From: Aquarana catesbeiana
Lineage: Eukaryota > Chordata > Amphibia > Anura > Ranidae
Direction: 5' to 3'
Length of the DNA: 64,000 bases
NCBI RefSeq assembly: GCF_042186555.1
Contig: NC_133326.1
Coordinates: forward strand, 437,656,846 to 437,720,845
Shown piece after piece: positions 40,861 through 52,723 of the stretch. The first letter of the stretch is position 1. Each line of letters starts with the position of its first letter. Made by a program: the position numbers and the translations under genes. Under the pieces are notes generated by a model that did not search any database, was not told the DNA's origin, and saw only the letters and a list, made by a program, of their open reading frames with translations.

Positions 40861-42034
40861 CATATTATAGAGAATTGTATTCCAAATTGCATACAATATG
40901 GTTATACTGTCTAATTAGGTCCAAAGTCCTACTCTGCATTAGATTTTAATTGGCAAATGGACATCCAAACATAATTGCAATGTGTCTTGGAGAACATTTG
41001 CAATTAATTGTTTTTCTTTCTTTCCTTAAGTAGCTATTTAATGAGCCCAATGGTGCAATCGCAATCTCAAACGAAAGTCAGTTTTGAAAAAGTTGTTTTT
41101 CTTATTTTTTGGCAAACTTTTAAGTTAAAATAAATCAGACCACAATAAATTTCTGCTGTCTGACCGAGGTACAGTGAGTGATGCAACGGTTTAATGAGAA
41201 TGACATCTGCTCTGTGTTAACACTGTCCAATCCACTGCCATTGTTCGCTGCAAAAAGTGCCTCCCTGCAAACCAAAACTGGCCAGATTTCCTGTGATTAT
41301 ACATTAGCTGCTAGGTGTTTTCAAAGCCACGTGTTTTACATAGTAACCAAGTTAGCATATTTATAAAATAACATTTGCTAGAAATTATTATTTTCTTTTA
41401 TATTTTACAAGCTATCAACTATTTTAACCTGAGAAGTAAGAACATTTGGTCTATCAAAACCACTCCACCATAATTTAGTCACAGTAAAATGAATGTTATC
41501 TAGAAAGAGGCTGAGACAAATGCAGCGATTATTGATAATTTCACGCTTACAATAGAGAATACCCTGCCTTTTTTCAGCTTTTCTTGGACTGCTGTCTTTA
41601 CCACAGTTTCCTGTGGCCTATAAAGTAAGCATCCACAATTATATGTATTTTTTGCTGATGCGTTTTTATTCTAATATGTGTAAACCGCAGTATGTAGGGA
41701 CACTTGAGTAAGAGTATGAGAGTAGATTAGACTGCCTAGCAGTTTTGTAGAGTGGCACTGGATTTGTAGATTAAGCCAGGTTAATGGTAGTCCATCCAGT
41801 TGATGGACATTACACCAGAATGATCATAGTTACACAGTTAGAGGCAGGTTGTAAAATGGCACTAGTCCATCTAGTTCAACCAACAGAAAAAAAATTAAAA
41901 TAAATTGGCTAAAGTGCTTGTATAGCGCTGGACGTTTTTTTCCCCCCTGCAAGGTAGTCATAATGTGCTAGTATGCATGGCATTTCATGAATCGCATCAA
42001 ATTTCTTCAGTTGCAAGATGTTTGACTGAACTGT
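40861..42034. other. Unassigned region
   Basis: AT-rich, apparently low-copy sequence. Only a short MITE-derived piece near 41948-41975 is recognised. The small open frame at 41178-41366 has no family motif. Confidence 0.45.
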
Positions 42035-42260
42035 CTGTTTGAAAATCCCCCTACCAAATATCAATGGGAATCACATCAGGACTTTGACTAAGGCAGTCCA
42101 CCATAACCTTCTATTTTGAATTATTAATTTATTTATTCACTTATTTTTGAGCCATATATTAGTGGATTTTCTAGTGTGCTTTGGATTATTATCATGTTGA
42201 ATTACTAATTTCCGGTCCAGCTTCAGCTTTTGGACGGATAGGCGCATATTCTCATCAAGT
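42035..42260 (-). pseudogene. Tc1-like transposase fragment
   Basis: On the minus strand, 'KLKLDRKLVIQHDNNPKHTRKSTNIW' can be read near 42215-42140 (quoted here as 'LVIQHDNNPKHTRKS'), matching the QQDNDPKHTS motif with the second catalytic Asp. It is followed near 42080 by 'LSQSPDVIPID', the counterpart of SPDLNPIE, in another frame. No terminal repeats are visible. It is a different Tc1 lineage from the others in the window. Confidence 0.68.
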
Positions 42261-42836
42261 ACACTGATATTATGCAGAATGTATAATTGATTTGATGACT
42301 ATAAACTTCCGAGGCGCTAAAGCAGCAAAGCAACCCTAAACCCCAACATTTCAAACACCATGTTTTCCAGCTGTAATAAGGTTCTTGAAATACTGTCTCC
42401 AGTTTACAGAACAATGTCCTTCTACTGTTACCAAAGAACCCTTGTCTTTGATTAGTCTTTAGCACATTAATCTGTGTATCCAGATGGCAGGAAAGTCTCC
42501 CCGCTGTCCGAATACAAAGGAACAGCGGGAGGATTCTCCCAACCACCTTGACTGTGTGGATAAGGGAATCAAGTCATTTTTTTCATTCAACCCGACTGCT
42601 TTAGATACACTAACAAATTGAAGCTTACACAAGAAGTTACAGTACCATCTGCAGGAAAAACAGTTATTCAATATATCAATTAAAGGCTAGGTCATCAGGT
42701 AAAAATAAATAAAACAAAGCCCAAAAAAGAAAACTAATACAGCCATCACATCCAAGAATTGGTATGCTGCCATATAATAAATGTTTGCTTTTGAGTTTAA
42801 TACCAATTTAACTGCTTCAGCCCTGAAAGATTTTAC

Positions 42837-42846
<10 letters not shown>
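42261..42846. other. Unassigned region
   Basis: Upstream of the Tc1-like fragment on its strand. It may hold further decayed transposase, but I cannot read a motif. The antisense frames at 42223-42671 are not supported. Confidence 0.4.
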
Positions 42847-42875
<29 letters not shown>

Positions 42876-43409
42876 GTATAAATAACTTTAATGTCTAATT
42901 TTATCACAACCACCTTTTTTTTTTAATATCAAATCTTTTTTTTAATTTTTATAATGCTTACTCCATACAAAGGCTAAAGAATTATTTTTAAAACAAATAA
43001 ACAACATAAAGAAATTGCCATCGTATCATTTCTTAATATACATGTTCATATAGAAAAACATCAACAAAGACAAAAAACTCATATTAAACTAACAAGACAA
43101 ACCAACAGCTAACATACACCTCACATTAATTTCCAATTAAGTTTGCGTTAATCAACTCTCAGCATCTTAATATATTATAAGTCAATCCCCCATCCCCATC
43201 CTCCCCCTCACCAGCCCCTCCACATGAACCATCATACAGTAGATTACTCGAATCAACCCAATAGTGCCAAATTTTAATGAATTTTTGAGGGACTCCTCTA
43301 TGTTTGTGTGTTAATCTTTTTTTTTTTAATACATAATTTATTTTATTGCCCCTTTGTTTGTGGGTTGGTGGAGTCTTAGCTGTCCATTTTTGTAGAATAA
43401 GTTTGCGGG

Positions 43410-43603
43410 CTAGATAGAGAGATAGAGAGATCTAGTCCACATTGTGTGCATCTCTACAGGTAAAATTCCATGTGGAATTATTCCCAGTAGTGCTAATTTA
43501 GGAGTGTTTATTATTTCTGTTCGCGATATTGTATTTAAGGTCAGAAAAATTTTCTCCCAATATCTACGAAGTTTGGGACATCGCCAAAGCATATGAATAA
43601 GGG
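43410..43603 (-). pseudogene. L1-C ORF2, extreme C-terminus
   Basis: 'LWRCPKLRRYW' completes the Cys-His motif that begins with 'CPRCSVSNGSLIHM' at 54450-54400. The two halves are separated by the 10.8-kb PLE complex, and the 14-bp duplication encodes the shared 'LIHM' part. Confidence 0.82.
43590..43603. repeat. Target-site duplication of the PLE complex, left copy
   Basis: The 14-mer 'catatgaataaggg' is repeated exactly at 54396-54409. It belongs to the interrupted L1-C coding sequence. Confidence 0.9.
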
Positions 43604-46459
43604 TAAGAAAAATGGGGAGATAACTGCGCTACAGTGAAATACATAAACAATAACAATTATAGCTGCGATTCATCTATGCAACACAGACACAGTGAAATGA
43701 AATAAGAAAAAAAGGGGGGTGAATCGCGCTAGAAAAAATTGGTGATCATATACATCATCAATATCCCCCTGATGATGACACGTGATCCCTGTGTCGAAGG
43801 GGTCAGGAAAGAGAGACTGACACAGACTTTACACCAGCGCTGTCTCAGCACAGCATACCGCACCAAACTTCCACTGATTTTGCATAGAAAGCCGTTATAG
43901 TATGGTGCACTGACGCACCAGTGCCATGTGAGTCTCCCGGTGTGGGGAGCGTTTTCTTTTAATAAAAGTATTTTGACTATATTACACTATATAGTTTCCT
44001 TTTCATTCTGTGTATGGAGCCACATTGTTTCCAGCTGGTGGAGTGGAGCAGACACTGAGACTGAGCCCAGGGGTGGCTCCAAAGCAATTTTGGACTCAGG
44101 GTAGAAGCTGAGTCACACGCTCTGAGGTGAGCACATTAGCTTAAGGGGGTCACGAAGGAGCACAGGAGCATGTTTTGCAGCACTCAGGATATCTTCGGCA
44201 TGATGTTGGATTGTTGTCACAGCTGAACACCACCTGTGCGCATTGTTTTATTATAACTGCTGGACATTATTTGCACACACTATTGAGAGTGCCAAAGAGA
44301 ACTTTTTTTTTTTTTTTTCCATTTAAGAAAAGCAGGTTACTGTGTATTGAGCACTAAGCACACTTTTTATGTTGATTAAGACACTATGTATGGTGTAAAA
44401 AGCACAAATAAGCACTAATTTATGGTGTAACAAGCACTTGTTTTTTCACACCTTGTTTATTTATTCAACATTCATATTATTTGTATTTAATATTATCACA
44501 CTAGTAAGCACAGAGTTGGTTAATATTAATTTTGTTTTTGGGGTCACCCAAGCGCAGCGCATAACTTGTAAACTAAACCAAATATTTAGAACTAAGTGAA
44601 AAGTTCCACTTTAGGGTATACATAACACATATCAAATTAGTAATCAATCCAAAAATTAAACGTACAAAAGTGATAATTAAAAGTCCATGTATAAAAATAA
44701 ATCACCCAAGTGATATAAAAGTATCTTAAAAAAGTTCCAAAAAACATAGCTTCTTGCTGTGAGAAAAAAAAAGAAGCGTGCTTATTCCACCACCGTGAAA
44801 TCAGACTGGCCGCTTACCAGAAACTCATGATCCCCCATTACAGAGGATCAGAGAAGGCTGTTTGTTAATACTGCTTCGGACCACGACCAATGGATCAGAG
44901 ACCTTATATCAAGATGGGACATCAAAGACTGCAGGGTCAGGCTAAAGATGATCACACTGACAGGTACTCAGACATCAGCCCACAGCATTGCAGATGGAAT
45001 CATAGAAGGAAAAAAAGGGCTCCATATAGTGTAAAATCATTGACTTTATTGGATTAGTAAAAGGTTAAACTCACATGTTAGTAGACAATAATAGGCATGT
45101 AGTGTAGTCTGGAGCGCCGTCCGGAAGCTCACAGACAGCCAGTCCTACTGGAAATAACAGCAGTAATGGGAGGTGACGAGAACACGTCGCTCTGCCCTAT
45201 GCGGCGTTTCGTGATAGAGTCACATCATCCAGGGGCACAGGCGACGCGTCTCATCACCTCAACTTATAGTACTAAGAGCCTGACCAAACCTCGCTTTGAA
45301 TTCCGCTCCATCGGCGGACCTGCACAGAAAATTAAAAAGTCCCAAGCGCTGATTGGTGCCTCACTAAACCAAGCCTCACTGTGGATACCGAATCATCAGC
45401 GAGCCTACCCAGGTTGGATAATCCCAAACACTGAGTGATATCAGGTGCACAAGTGTGTGCACAATCACTGGAGAAAGAATTAATCATAAATTGCAATACA
45501 CCGCTGACTGGAAGGGGGTATATGGTCAGGTATCTGGGGACCATAAAGCTTATATAGAGATAGGTACCCCAAAAAATACAATAAAATGTCAACAGAATAT
45601 TAAAATTATCAAGTCAAACAGTGCGATCCGTGTCACAGACCGGACTTAAAATGGTTTGAGCATAAGGGGACATTCTAAAAATGAACAAAGGCCACCCAGT
45701 GGCCATATTGAAAATTGCAAAAAAATGTATAAAGAAAACTACAAATAAAAAATAAAATAGATAGTGGGTAATAGAACTGTGAATCTTTATGAACACACAA
45801 AAATCATACCTATATTATATAAATAAAATAAAGGCAAAAAAAAGCCTCCATGTATTCAAAACAAATAAGTCTCATCTACCAGCACGGTCTGAGTCACAGA
45901 CCAGAACCGGCTTATAAAAGACATAAGGAGACGTATCAATAAAAAGCACGGTGGCCACCTAGTGGCCATATTGCAATTGGCACAGCACTGTAGAGCCATG
46001 TTAGAAGACTAGTCCCAATGGATGTATTAAACCAAATGGAGCCAATAAACCTGATCATGACTGTAGTAGGACCATAGTCCCACAAATTCGTCTTAAGGAA
46101 AATATTGATAGAAAAAACGTTCCGAGAATAGATCCCAAAAGGCAAATAAACAATATATATTAATAATATTGATATTTTTAAGTGAATCGTCATTTTTAAT
46201 TTTTAAGTGGAAGTCAAATGGGCCATAGGAAGATAATTAAAATAAAAGACAATATGTTTACCCCACCCCCTCATTAATGGGGCTATGTAGGTGGTCTAGA
46301 TGGATGGGAAGTCAAAGCATAGGCCTTCAAAAAATTCACCAAGGGCACAGTTTGAACATCGAAATACAATACCATCTCTCAAACGCAGCTCATCCAAATA
46401 CCTAGAAATTGGGCTGCCTACTTCATATATATTGGTTTTTGGCAAAAAATTGTATCCCT
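43604..46459 (-). other. PLE-1 left copy, 3' non-coding tail
   Basis: Reverse complement of most of 50180-54392. Close matching is visible at 44572-45000 against 53950-54340 and at 45040-46240 against 50400-52660. The segment 43765-44570 has no counterpart in the right copy, where 'gtcatcac' runs directly into 'taaaccaaat'. It contains 'gacacgtgatccctgtgtcgaag', a motif of the kind seen in PLE terminal regions. Confidence 0.72.
44959..44966. other. Empty site matching the hAT insertion in the right PLE copy
   Basis: 'gacaggta' is the complement of the 8-bp duplication 'tacctgtc' that flanks the hAT at 52724-53948. The surrounding sequence matches the right copy on both sides without the insert. 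Confidence 0.88.
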
Positions 46460-46461
46460 CC

Positions 46462-47770
46462 TTAGGAATTATTAATAAAGGCATTCACATCCACATCGAC
46501 ATTCATGCCGTATGGTACATAGCTTTTGAGCCTGTGGATCCAGGACATCTCACTCTTAGAGATCTCCCTGACCAACAGGCTACCTCGCCAATGTGGTTTA
46601 TACTTATCGATACCCACAAACAGGGTGTTGGAGGGGTCCCTGTTATGTACCTGGTCGTAATGTCTGGACACAAGGTGCTTGTCATAACCTCTCTTGATGT
46701 TCCCTATATGTTCATCTAGACGAACCCGCAATGCCCTTTTGGTCCTCCCCACATACTGAAGCCCACAGGGGCACTGTAAGAGATAGACCACCCCTACCGA
46801 GGTACATGTAATAAAGGGTTTGATATCGTATGATCTTAAAGTACTAGTAGATGTAAACTGGGTAATTCGCCTAGCTCTATTGGCGTTTAGAGAGCAAACT
46901 TGGCACCTTCCAAATTTATAGTAGCCAGTAAGATTTTGAAGAAAGTTGCGATTTTCACATGGAGGATCTTGGACAGAGGGAGCTACCTAAAGACCACTCT
47001 AGGTCTAACTGGTAAGATTGCGCTCAAAACTCTATCGCTACCCAGCAGATGCCAATGTTTCTGTATCAATTGTTTAATGTCGCGATGCTGTACCGAGTAG
47101 GTGGTAATAAACGGCACAGCATCTGATACAGTAGCATTATGTCGGGGTACATCCGTGGTGGTGAGGGATAATAGTGTACAATGAAGACACGTCGGCCGTC
47201 ACCATCCAAAGTCCCTTCTTAGGGAAAATGTTGGAAAGCAAATTAATCACATGTTTGGTGTCCTTGATAAATGAAGTCTCCTAGAGACCAAAGGTTGCAA
47301 AAAATGGTCGATGTATTTGCCCACCCGGGACGTGATAGAATCTATCCCACTCACAATGGGACGTCCCGGGGGGCAAACAGGATCCTTATGGACCTTCGGG
47401 AGGTAGTACGAGGTGCACTAGGGACCAAAAATCATCGTCTTTCCTTGTCATTTAATATACCTCTCCGGAAACCAACCTCCATGATAGATTCAAGCTCCTT
47501 TTTATATCTGACCAGAGGGTCTCTTTGCAAAACCGTGTAAGTCTCGGTGTCATCAACCAACCGATGCATTTCCCTCTGATAGTCACAACGATCTAGGATT
47601 ACAATCCCCCCACCCTTGTCAGCTGGTCTGATGACAAGGGATTTGTTATGACAAAGGGATTCCAATCCAACTTGTAGATCCTTATGCATGATGACCAGGG
47701 TTTGAATCCCCATAGTAATCATATCTGGAATTCCCCGGTAGTCCCCTAGAGGGAGTACCCCCAGGGCCAT
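46462..47770 (-). pseudogene. PLE-1 left copy, RT and GIY-YIG protein, deleted
   Basis: The antisense frame 47770-47432 gives 'HKDLQVGLESLCHNKSLV' and 'RPADKGGGIVILDRCDYQRE', identical to the right copy. Sequence corresponding to 48787-49464 of the right copy is absent here ('gtggtggtgaggg' near 47163 joins directly to 'atgtaccccgacataatg'), so RT motifs B and C are lost. A further loss of about 27 bases lies near 46983. The GIY-YIG domain is open at 46791-46462 ('VYLLQCPCGLQYVGRTKRAL', 'SRHYDQVHN', C-terminus 'DVDVNAFINNS'). Confidence 0.85.
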
Positions 47771-47808
47771 GATTCAATCTATCTTTATGACCTTTAGATT
47801 TTTTCCCC
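47690..47808. other. Head-to-head junction of the two PLE-1 copies
   Basis: Left of about 47690 the antisense copy matches the sense copy base for base from 'HKDLQVG'. Between 47690 and 47808 the minus strand reads 'KGHKDRLNHGPGGTPSRG', which may be the antisense copy's own N-terminus. The exact breakpoints cannot be fixed from one sequence. Confidence 0.55.
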
Positions 47809-48696
47809 ATGGGGTTTTCCCAGGGATTCACGGACAGCCAAACGCCCCGTAGAACGAAAAGAGGAGTCAGAGGGGGGAGGCGGGTCCAGGCATCCAAAAA
47901 GAAAAAGGACCTAGGAACTGGCATTTTCAATTTATCCAAACAGACTCTAACTGATCCCGAGAAGAGACTGTTAGATAAAGGTTTAAAGTTTGCTCCACCT
48001 AGGAGCTTGAGCAAATTTCAAACCTTTATGGACGTGCACAAATACACTCGAAAGTTGCACATCAAACGTTATATGTTATCCAACCCTATGAATGTGGGTA
48101 GTGTAATGAGAGGAGAATACCAACATTCCAACTTCTCCAATGCCTCTCTTTTCAGTCCTCCTGGCCCCGTGGCTCCGGCCATTCGGGTATTCAGGGATGT
48201 TGTCCTTCGCAACCTTGAGCGGATCAAGGTCAAGAAGGCAAATTTGCATAAGGATCTACAAGTTGGATTGGAATCCCTTTGTCATAACAAATCCCTTGTC
48301 ATCAGACCAGCTGACAAGGGTGGGGGGATTGTAATCCTAGATCGTTGTGACTATCAGAGGGAAATGCATCGGTTGGTTGACGACACCGAGACTTACACGG
48401 TTTTGCAAAGAGACCCTCTGGTCAGATATAAAAAGGAGCTTGAATCTATTTTGGAGGTTGGTTTCCGGAGAGGTATATTAAATGACAAGGAAAGACGATT
48501 TTTGGTCCCTAGTGCACCTCGTACTCCGCTCATTTACTACCTCCCGAAAGTCCATAAGGATTCTGTTCGCCCCCCGGGACGTCCCATTGTGAGTGGGATA
48601 GATTCTATCACGTCCCGGGTGGGCAAATACATCGACCATTTTTTGCAACCTTTGGTCTCTAGGAGACTTCATTTATCAAGGACACCAAATATGTGA
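47809..48696 (+). pseudogene. PLE-1 right copy, N-terminal part of the RT protein
   Basis: The frame shows the PLE N-terminal hallmark 'GIFNLSKQTLTDPEKRLLDKG' (read as 'IFNLSKQTLT' and 'LLDKGLKFAPP'), then 'KLHIKRYMLSN', 'DKGGGIVILDRCDY', 'RRFLVPSAPRTPLIYYLPKVHK' in pieces, and 'GRPIVSGIDSITSRVGKYID', the finger region before RT motif A. It runs off frame at about 48660: after 'LQPLVSR' the coding sense continues in the next frame as 'ETSFIKDTKYVINLL'. The same junction bases occur in the left copy. The ATG choice at 47809 is only the first in frame. Confidence 0.82.
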
Positions 48697-50180
48697 TTAA
48701 TTTGCTTTCCAACATTTCCCCTAAGGAGGGACTTTGGATGGTGACAGCCGACGTGTCTTCATTGTACACTATTATCCCTCACCACCTGTGTTTCCAAGTG
48801 GTGGAGCTGTTTCTCACCCGTGACTCTGGCTTACCTCCTGCACAAATTAATTTCATCATGGAACTTTTGCATTATGCCGCTAGCCATAATTACTTTTGGC
48901 TCGAGAACCAGTTTTACCGCCAAGATCGTGGTGTGGCCATGGGGGCAAAATACGCTCCGAGCCTGGCTAACCTTTTCATGGCCAAGTGGGAGGACGACGT
49001 CGTTGATGCACCCAGGAGATCGGAGGTGCTCCTGTGGGCCAGATACATTGCCGACGTCGTCCTCCTATGGGATGGTTGTGAATCGGAGTTACAGAACTTC
49101 ATGACATCTTTAAATGATAATGACAGGGGTATTAGATTCAATTTTGAGGCTAGTCGTGACACCATCCACTTTCTGGATCTGAAGATCCAGATAGTGGAAG
49201 ACCATTTTGTGACATCAACTCACTTCAAGGTGACCCACAGGAACTATTACATCCCGGTGGATAGTTGTCACCACGAGCCTTGGCTCAGAGCTATCCCCCA
49301 GGGCCAATTTTTACGCTTGAGACGTAATTGCTCAGACATTACTACCTTTGATGAACAAGCATCCATTCTTATGGATAGGTTCATCGAGAAGGGATACGAC
49401 CGTGCATCTCTGTCTCTGGCCGTGAAAACGGCACGAAACAGAGACAGACTCTCACTTTTGTCAGATGTACCCCAACATAATGCTACTGTATCAGATGCTG
49501 TGCTGTTTATTACCACCTACTCGGTACAGCATCGCAACATTAAAAAATTGATACAGAAACATTGGCATCTGCCGGGTAGCGATAGAGTTTTGAGCTCAAT
49601 CTTACCAGTTAGACCTAGAGTGGTCTTTAGGGGGGTGGCCTCCCTTGTGAGTAAGGTAGCTCCCTCTGTCCAAGATCCTCCATGTGAAAATCGCAACTTT
49701 CTTCAAAATCTTACTGACTACTATAAATGTGGAAGGTGCCAAGTTTGCTCTCTAAACGCCAATAGAGCTAGGCGAATTACCCAGTTTACATCTACTAGTA
49801 CTTTAGGATCATACAATATCAAACCCTTTATTACATGTACCTCGGTAGGGGTGGTCTATCTCTTACAGTGCCCCTGTGGGCTTCAGTATGTGGGGAGGAC
49901 CAAAAGGGCATTGCGGGTTCGTCTAAATGAACATATAGGGAACATCAAGAGAGGTTATGACAAGCACCCTGTGTCCAGACATTACAACCAGGTACATAAC
50001 AGGGACCCCTCCAACACCCTGTTTGTGGGTATCGATAAGTATAAACCACATTGGCGAGGTAGCCTGTTGGTCAGGGAGATCTCTAAGAGTGAGATGTCCT
50101 GGATCCACAGGCTCAAAAGCTATGTACCATACGGCATGAATGTCGATGTGGATGTGAATGCCTTTATTAATAATTCCTAA
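48693..50180 (+). pseudogene. PLE-1 right copy, RT palm and GIY-YIG endonuclease (495 codons)
   Basis: PLE reverse transcriptases copy their RNA at a nick made by the C-terminal GIY-YIG endonuclease. Motif A is 'ADVSSLYTIIPH' (about residue 17) and motif B 'GVAMGAKYAPSLANLFMA' (residues 80-97). Motif C reads 'RYIADVVLLW', where the family has Y.DD: the first catalytic Asp is Ala (GCC at 49050-49052). A CX2C pair follows ('KCGRCQVC', residues 345-353), then GIY-YIG ('VVYLLQCPCGLQYVGRTKRA', from residue 386) with 'RVRLNEH' and 'SRHYNQVHN'. The frame is open throughout and ends naturally. The frame break at 48660 and the lost Asp make RT activity unlikely. Confidence 0.9.
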
Positions 50181-50635
50181 GGAGGGATACAATTTTTTTG
50201 CCAAAAACCAATATATATGAAGTAGGCAGCCCAATTTCTAGGTATTTGGATGAGCTGCGTTTGAGAGATGGTATTGTATTTCGATGTTCAAACTGTGCCC
50301 TTGGTGAATTTTTTGAAGGCCTATGCTTTGACTTCCCATCCATCTAGACCACCTACATAGCCCCATTAATGAGGGGGTGGGGTGAACATATCTTTTATTT
50401 TCATTATCTTCCTATTGCCCATTTGACTTTCACTTAAAAATTAAAAATGACGATTCACTTAAAAATATCAATATTATTAATATATATTGTTTATTTGCCT
50501 TTTGGGATCTATTCTCGGAACGTTTTTTCTATCAATATTTTCCTTAAGACGAATTTGTGGGACTATGGTCCTACTACAATCATGATCAGGTTTATTGGCT
50601 CCATTTGGTTTAATACATCCATTGGGACTATGTGA

Positions 50636-51045
50636 AAGTGGAAACTCCTGCGCTGTCGGGGGGGGGGGGGGGGGGGGGCGCTATGCTAAAAGGACACTGC
50701 TGCAACACCTAAGTACTGATCCAAGGCAGGACAAATGGGACAAAAGTGGGGGAAGATGGTAGTTGCGCTGTGATGAAGGGGGGGGGGGGAGGGAAGCTAC
50801 AAAGATGACTAAAGTGGCAAAGTGAACTAAAAAAGCAGAAACGGGCCAATGCATGAATAGATCCTACATGCTAAAAGAACATGGTGGGGATACAGTGCAG
50901 TGCAACGTAGCTGATCGACATGACATGTTGCGGGCAGACAAAGCCTAATATATAAAGGTAATCGTGAAACAGTGACTGCTTGAATATAGCAAAACAAAAA
51001 TGCATATACCAACACAAATAGGGTGAATAATGACACAATGCAAAA

Positions 51046-51112
<67 letters not shown>

Positions 51113-51885
51113 GCAAGAAAAATATATGTGGGCTAGTGCCCCATTAGCAAAAACGTGCCAGATCCTGGTGAACTACAAGTGACAAATCCCTAGGACAAAC
51201 ATGAATATTGATTCTATAATCCAGTCCAAAAAGCAAAAACACGTGATGAGAAACACAAAACAAGTCCAATCGTGAAGGGAGGGGGGGATCTTCAGTGAGG
51301 ACACCTCCGTGTTTGCAAGCCGCTTACCTTACAGCTGTAAGGTGTACAGCCTGTGTTGCAAATGACCCGCAGGTGTAGACGTTCCGTGTATACAGGCAGT
51401 GGCAATGATGAACATGCCAAGCGAAATATAAAAAATAAAAAGTATACAGCATGTAAAATAACTCTGCAACGACCACAGTGGAGGGGGGCAAGACACACAC
51501 AGTGGAGGGTTGCACTCACTTTCATGAAGTGAGTGTGGGCATCAATCCACGAGCGCCGAGCTCGTATGCCTCCAGGAGTGTCGCCAATCTGGAATCTGTC
51601 CCCGTGCCTGGAAACTGGAATATGTCCCCGTGCCTCTCTCCTCAGTGTTCGTCAGGTAGAGTAGTGATGTACAGTGTGAGGGGGAAAGAGACGCACATAG
51701 CGTGATCCCATATAAAAGGCATATTTATTTAATAAAACAAGTCCAATCAACTTACATTTAAAACAATGCTGCAGTGTGTAGTAACTACGAGCGCCGAGCT
51801 CGTCTCCTGTTTGTCTATGGCAGCGTCCCGTGCTCCAATCCTAATGCATATCGTCACATCACGTGACTTCTTCAGAGGACGTCTC
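50636..51885. mobile_element. Replacement segment in PLE-1 right copy
   Basis: The segment begins 'tgtgaaagtggaaactcctgcgctg' (first 20 bases counted as the left limit) and ends 'cgtgacttcttcagagga'. 'gtagttgcgctgtgatgaag' near 50760 and 'cacgtgacttcttcaga' near 51860 resemble the termini of other frog PLEs. It contains G-runs (50659-50678, 50778-50790) and a (TA)n tract (51054-51110). No protein is encoded. It may be a solo terminal repeat of another PLE. Confidence 0.45.
51054..51110. repeat. (TA)n microsatellite
   Basis: Nearly perfect TA dinucleotide run following an A-tract. Confidence 0.97.
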
Positions 51886-52723
51886 CTTATGTCTTTTATA
51901 AGCCGGTTCTGGTCTGTGGCACGGACCGTGCTGGTAGATGAGACTTATTTGTTTTGAATATATGGAGGCTTTTTTTTGCCTTTATTTTATGGGTGGCCTT
52001 TGTTCATTTTTAGAATGTCCCCTTATGCTCAAATCATTTTAAGTCCGGTCTGTGACACGGATCGCACTGTTTGACTTGATAATTTTAGTATTCTGTTGAC
52101 ATTTTATTGTATTTTTTGGGGTACCTATCTCTATATGAGCTCTATGGTCCCCAGATACCTGACCATATACCCCCTTCCAGTCAGCTGTGTATTGCAATTT
52201 ATGATTCTTTCTCCAGTGATTGTGCACACACTTGTGCACCTGATATCACTCAGTGTTTGGGATTATCCAAGCTGGGTAGGCTCGCTGGATTTGGTATCCA
52301 CAGTGAGGCTTGGTTTAGTGAGGCACCAATCAGCGCTTGGGACTTTTTAATTTTCTGTGCAGGTCCGCTGATGGAGCGGAATTCAAAGCGAGCCTTGGTC
52401 AGGCTCTTAGTACTATAAGGGGAGGTGATGAGACGTGCCGCCCGTGCCCCTGGATGATGTGACTCTATCACGAAATGCCGCATAGGGCAGAGCGACGTGT
52501 TCTCGTCACCTCCCATTGCTGCTGTTATTTCCAGTAGGACTGGCTGTCTGTGAGCTTCCGGACGGCGCTCCAGACTACACTACATGCCTACTATTGTCTA
52601 CTAACATGTGAGTTTAACCTTTTACTTATCCAATAAAGTCAATGATTTTACACTATATGGAGCCCTTTTTTTCCTTCTATGATTCCATCTGCAATGCTGT
52701 GGGCTGATGTCTGAGTACCTGTC

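Larger units (their letters stand above)
42847..43603 (-). mobile_element. L1-like LINE (L1-C), antisense, 3' segment
   Basis: The 3' end of an antisense L1, with a 28-base T-run at 42845-42872 as a likely poly-A tail (a second T-rich stretch near 42915 is an alternative end). The ORF2 C-terminus 'MLWRCPKLRRYWEKIFLTL' is at 43592-43536. The element continues at 54396 after the PLE insertion. Confidence 0.75.
50181..52723 (+). other. PLE-1 right copy, 3' tail, first part
   Basis: It matches the left copy in inverted sense except at 50636-51885, where about 105 bases of the left copy (45905-46010) are replaced by 1.25 kb of different DNA. Non-coding; small open frames here are shadows. A partial inverted match to PLE sequences is described separately. 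Confidence 0.7.

Noticed and set aside
49923..50234. Antisense frame over the PLE-1 endonuclease and its mirror at 46300-46719
   Set aside because: Both are the non-coding strand of the GIY-YIG domain and appear twice only because the element is present twice.
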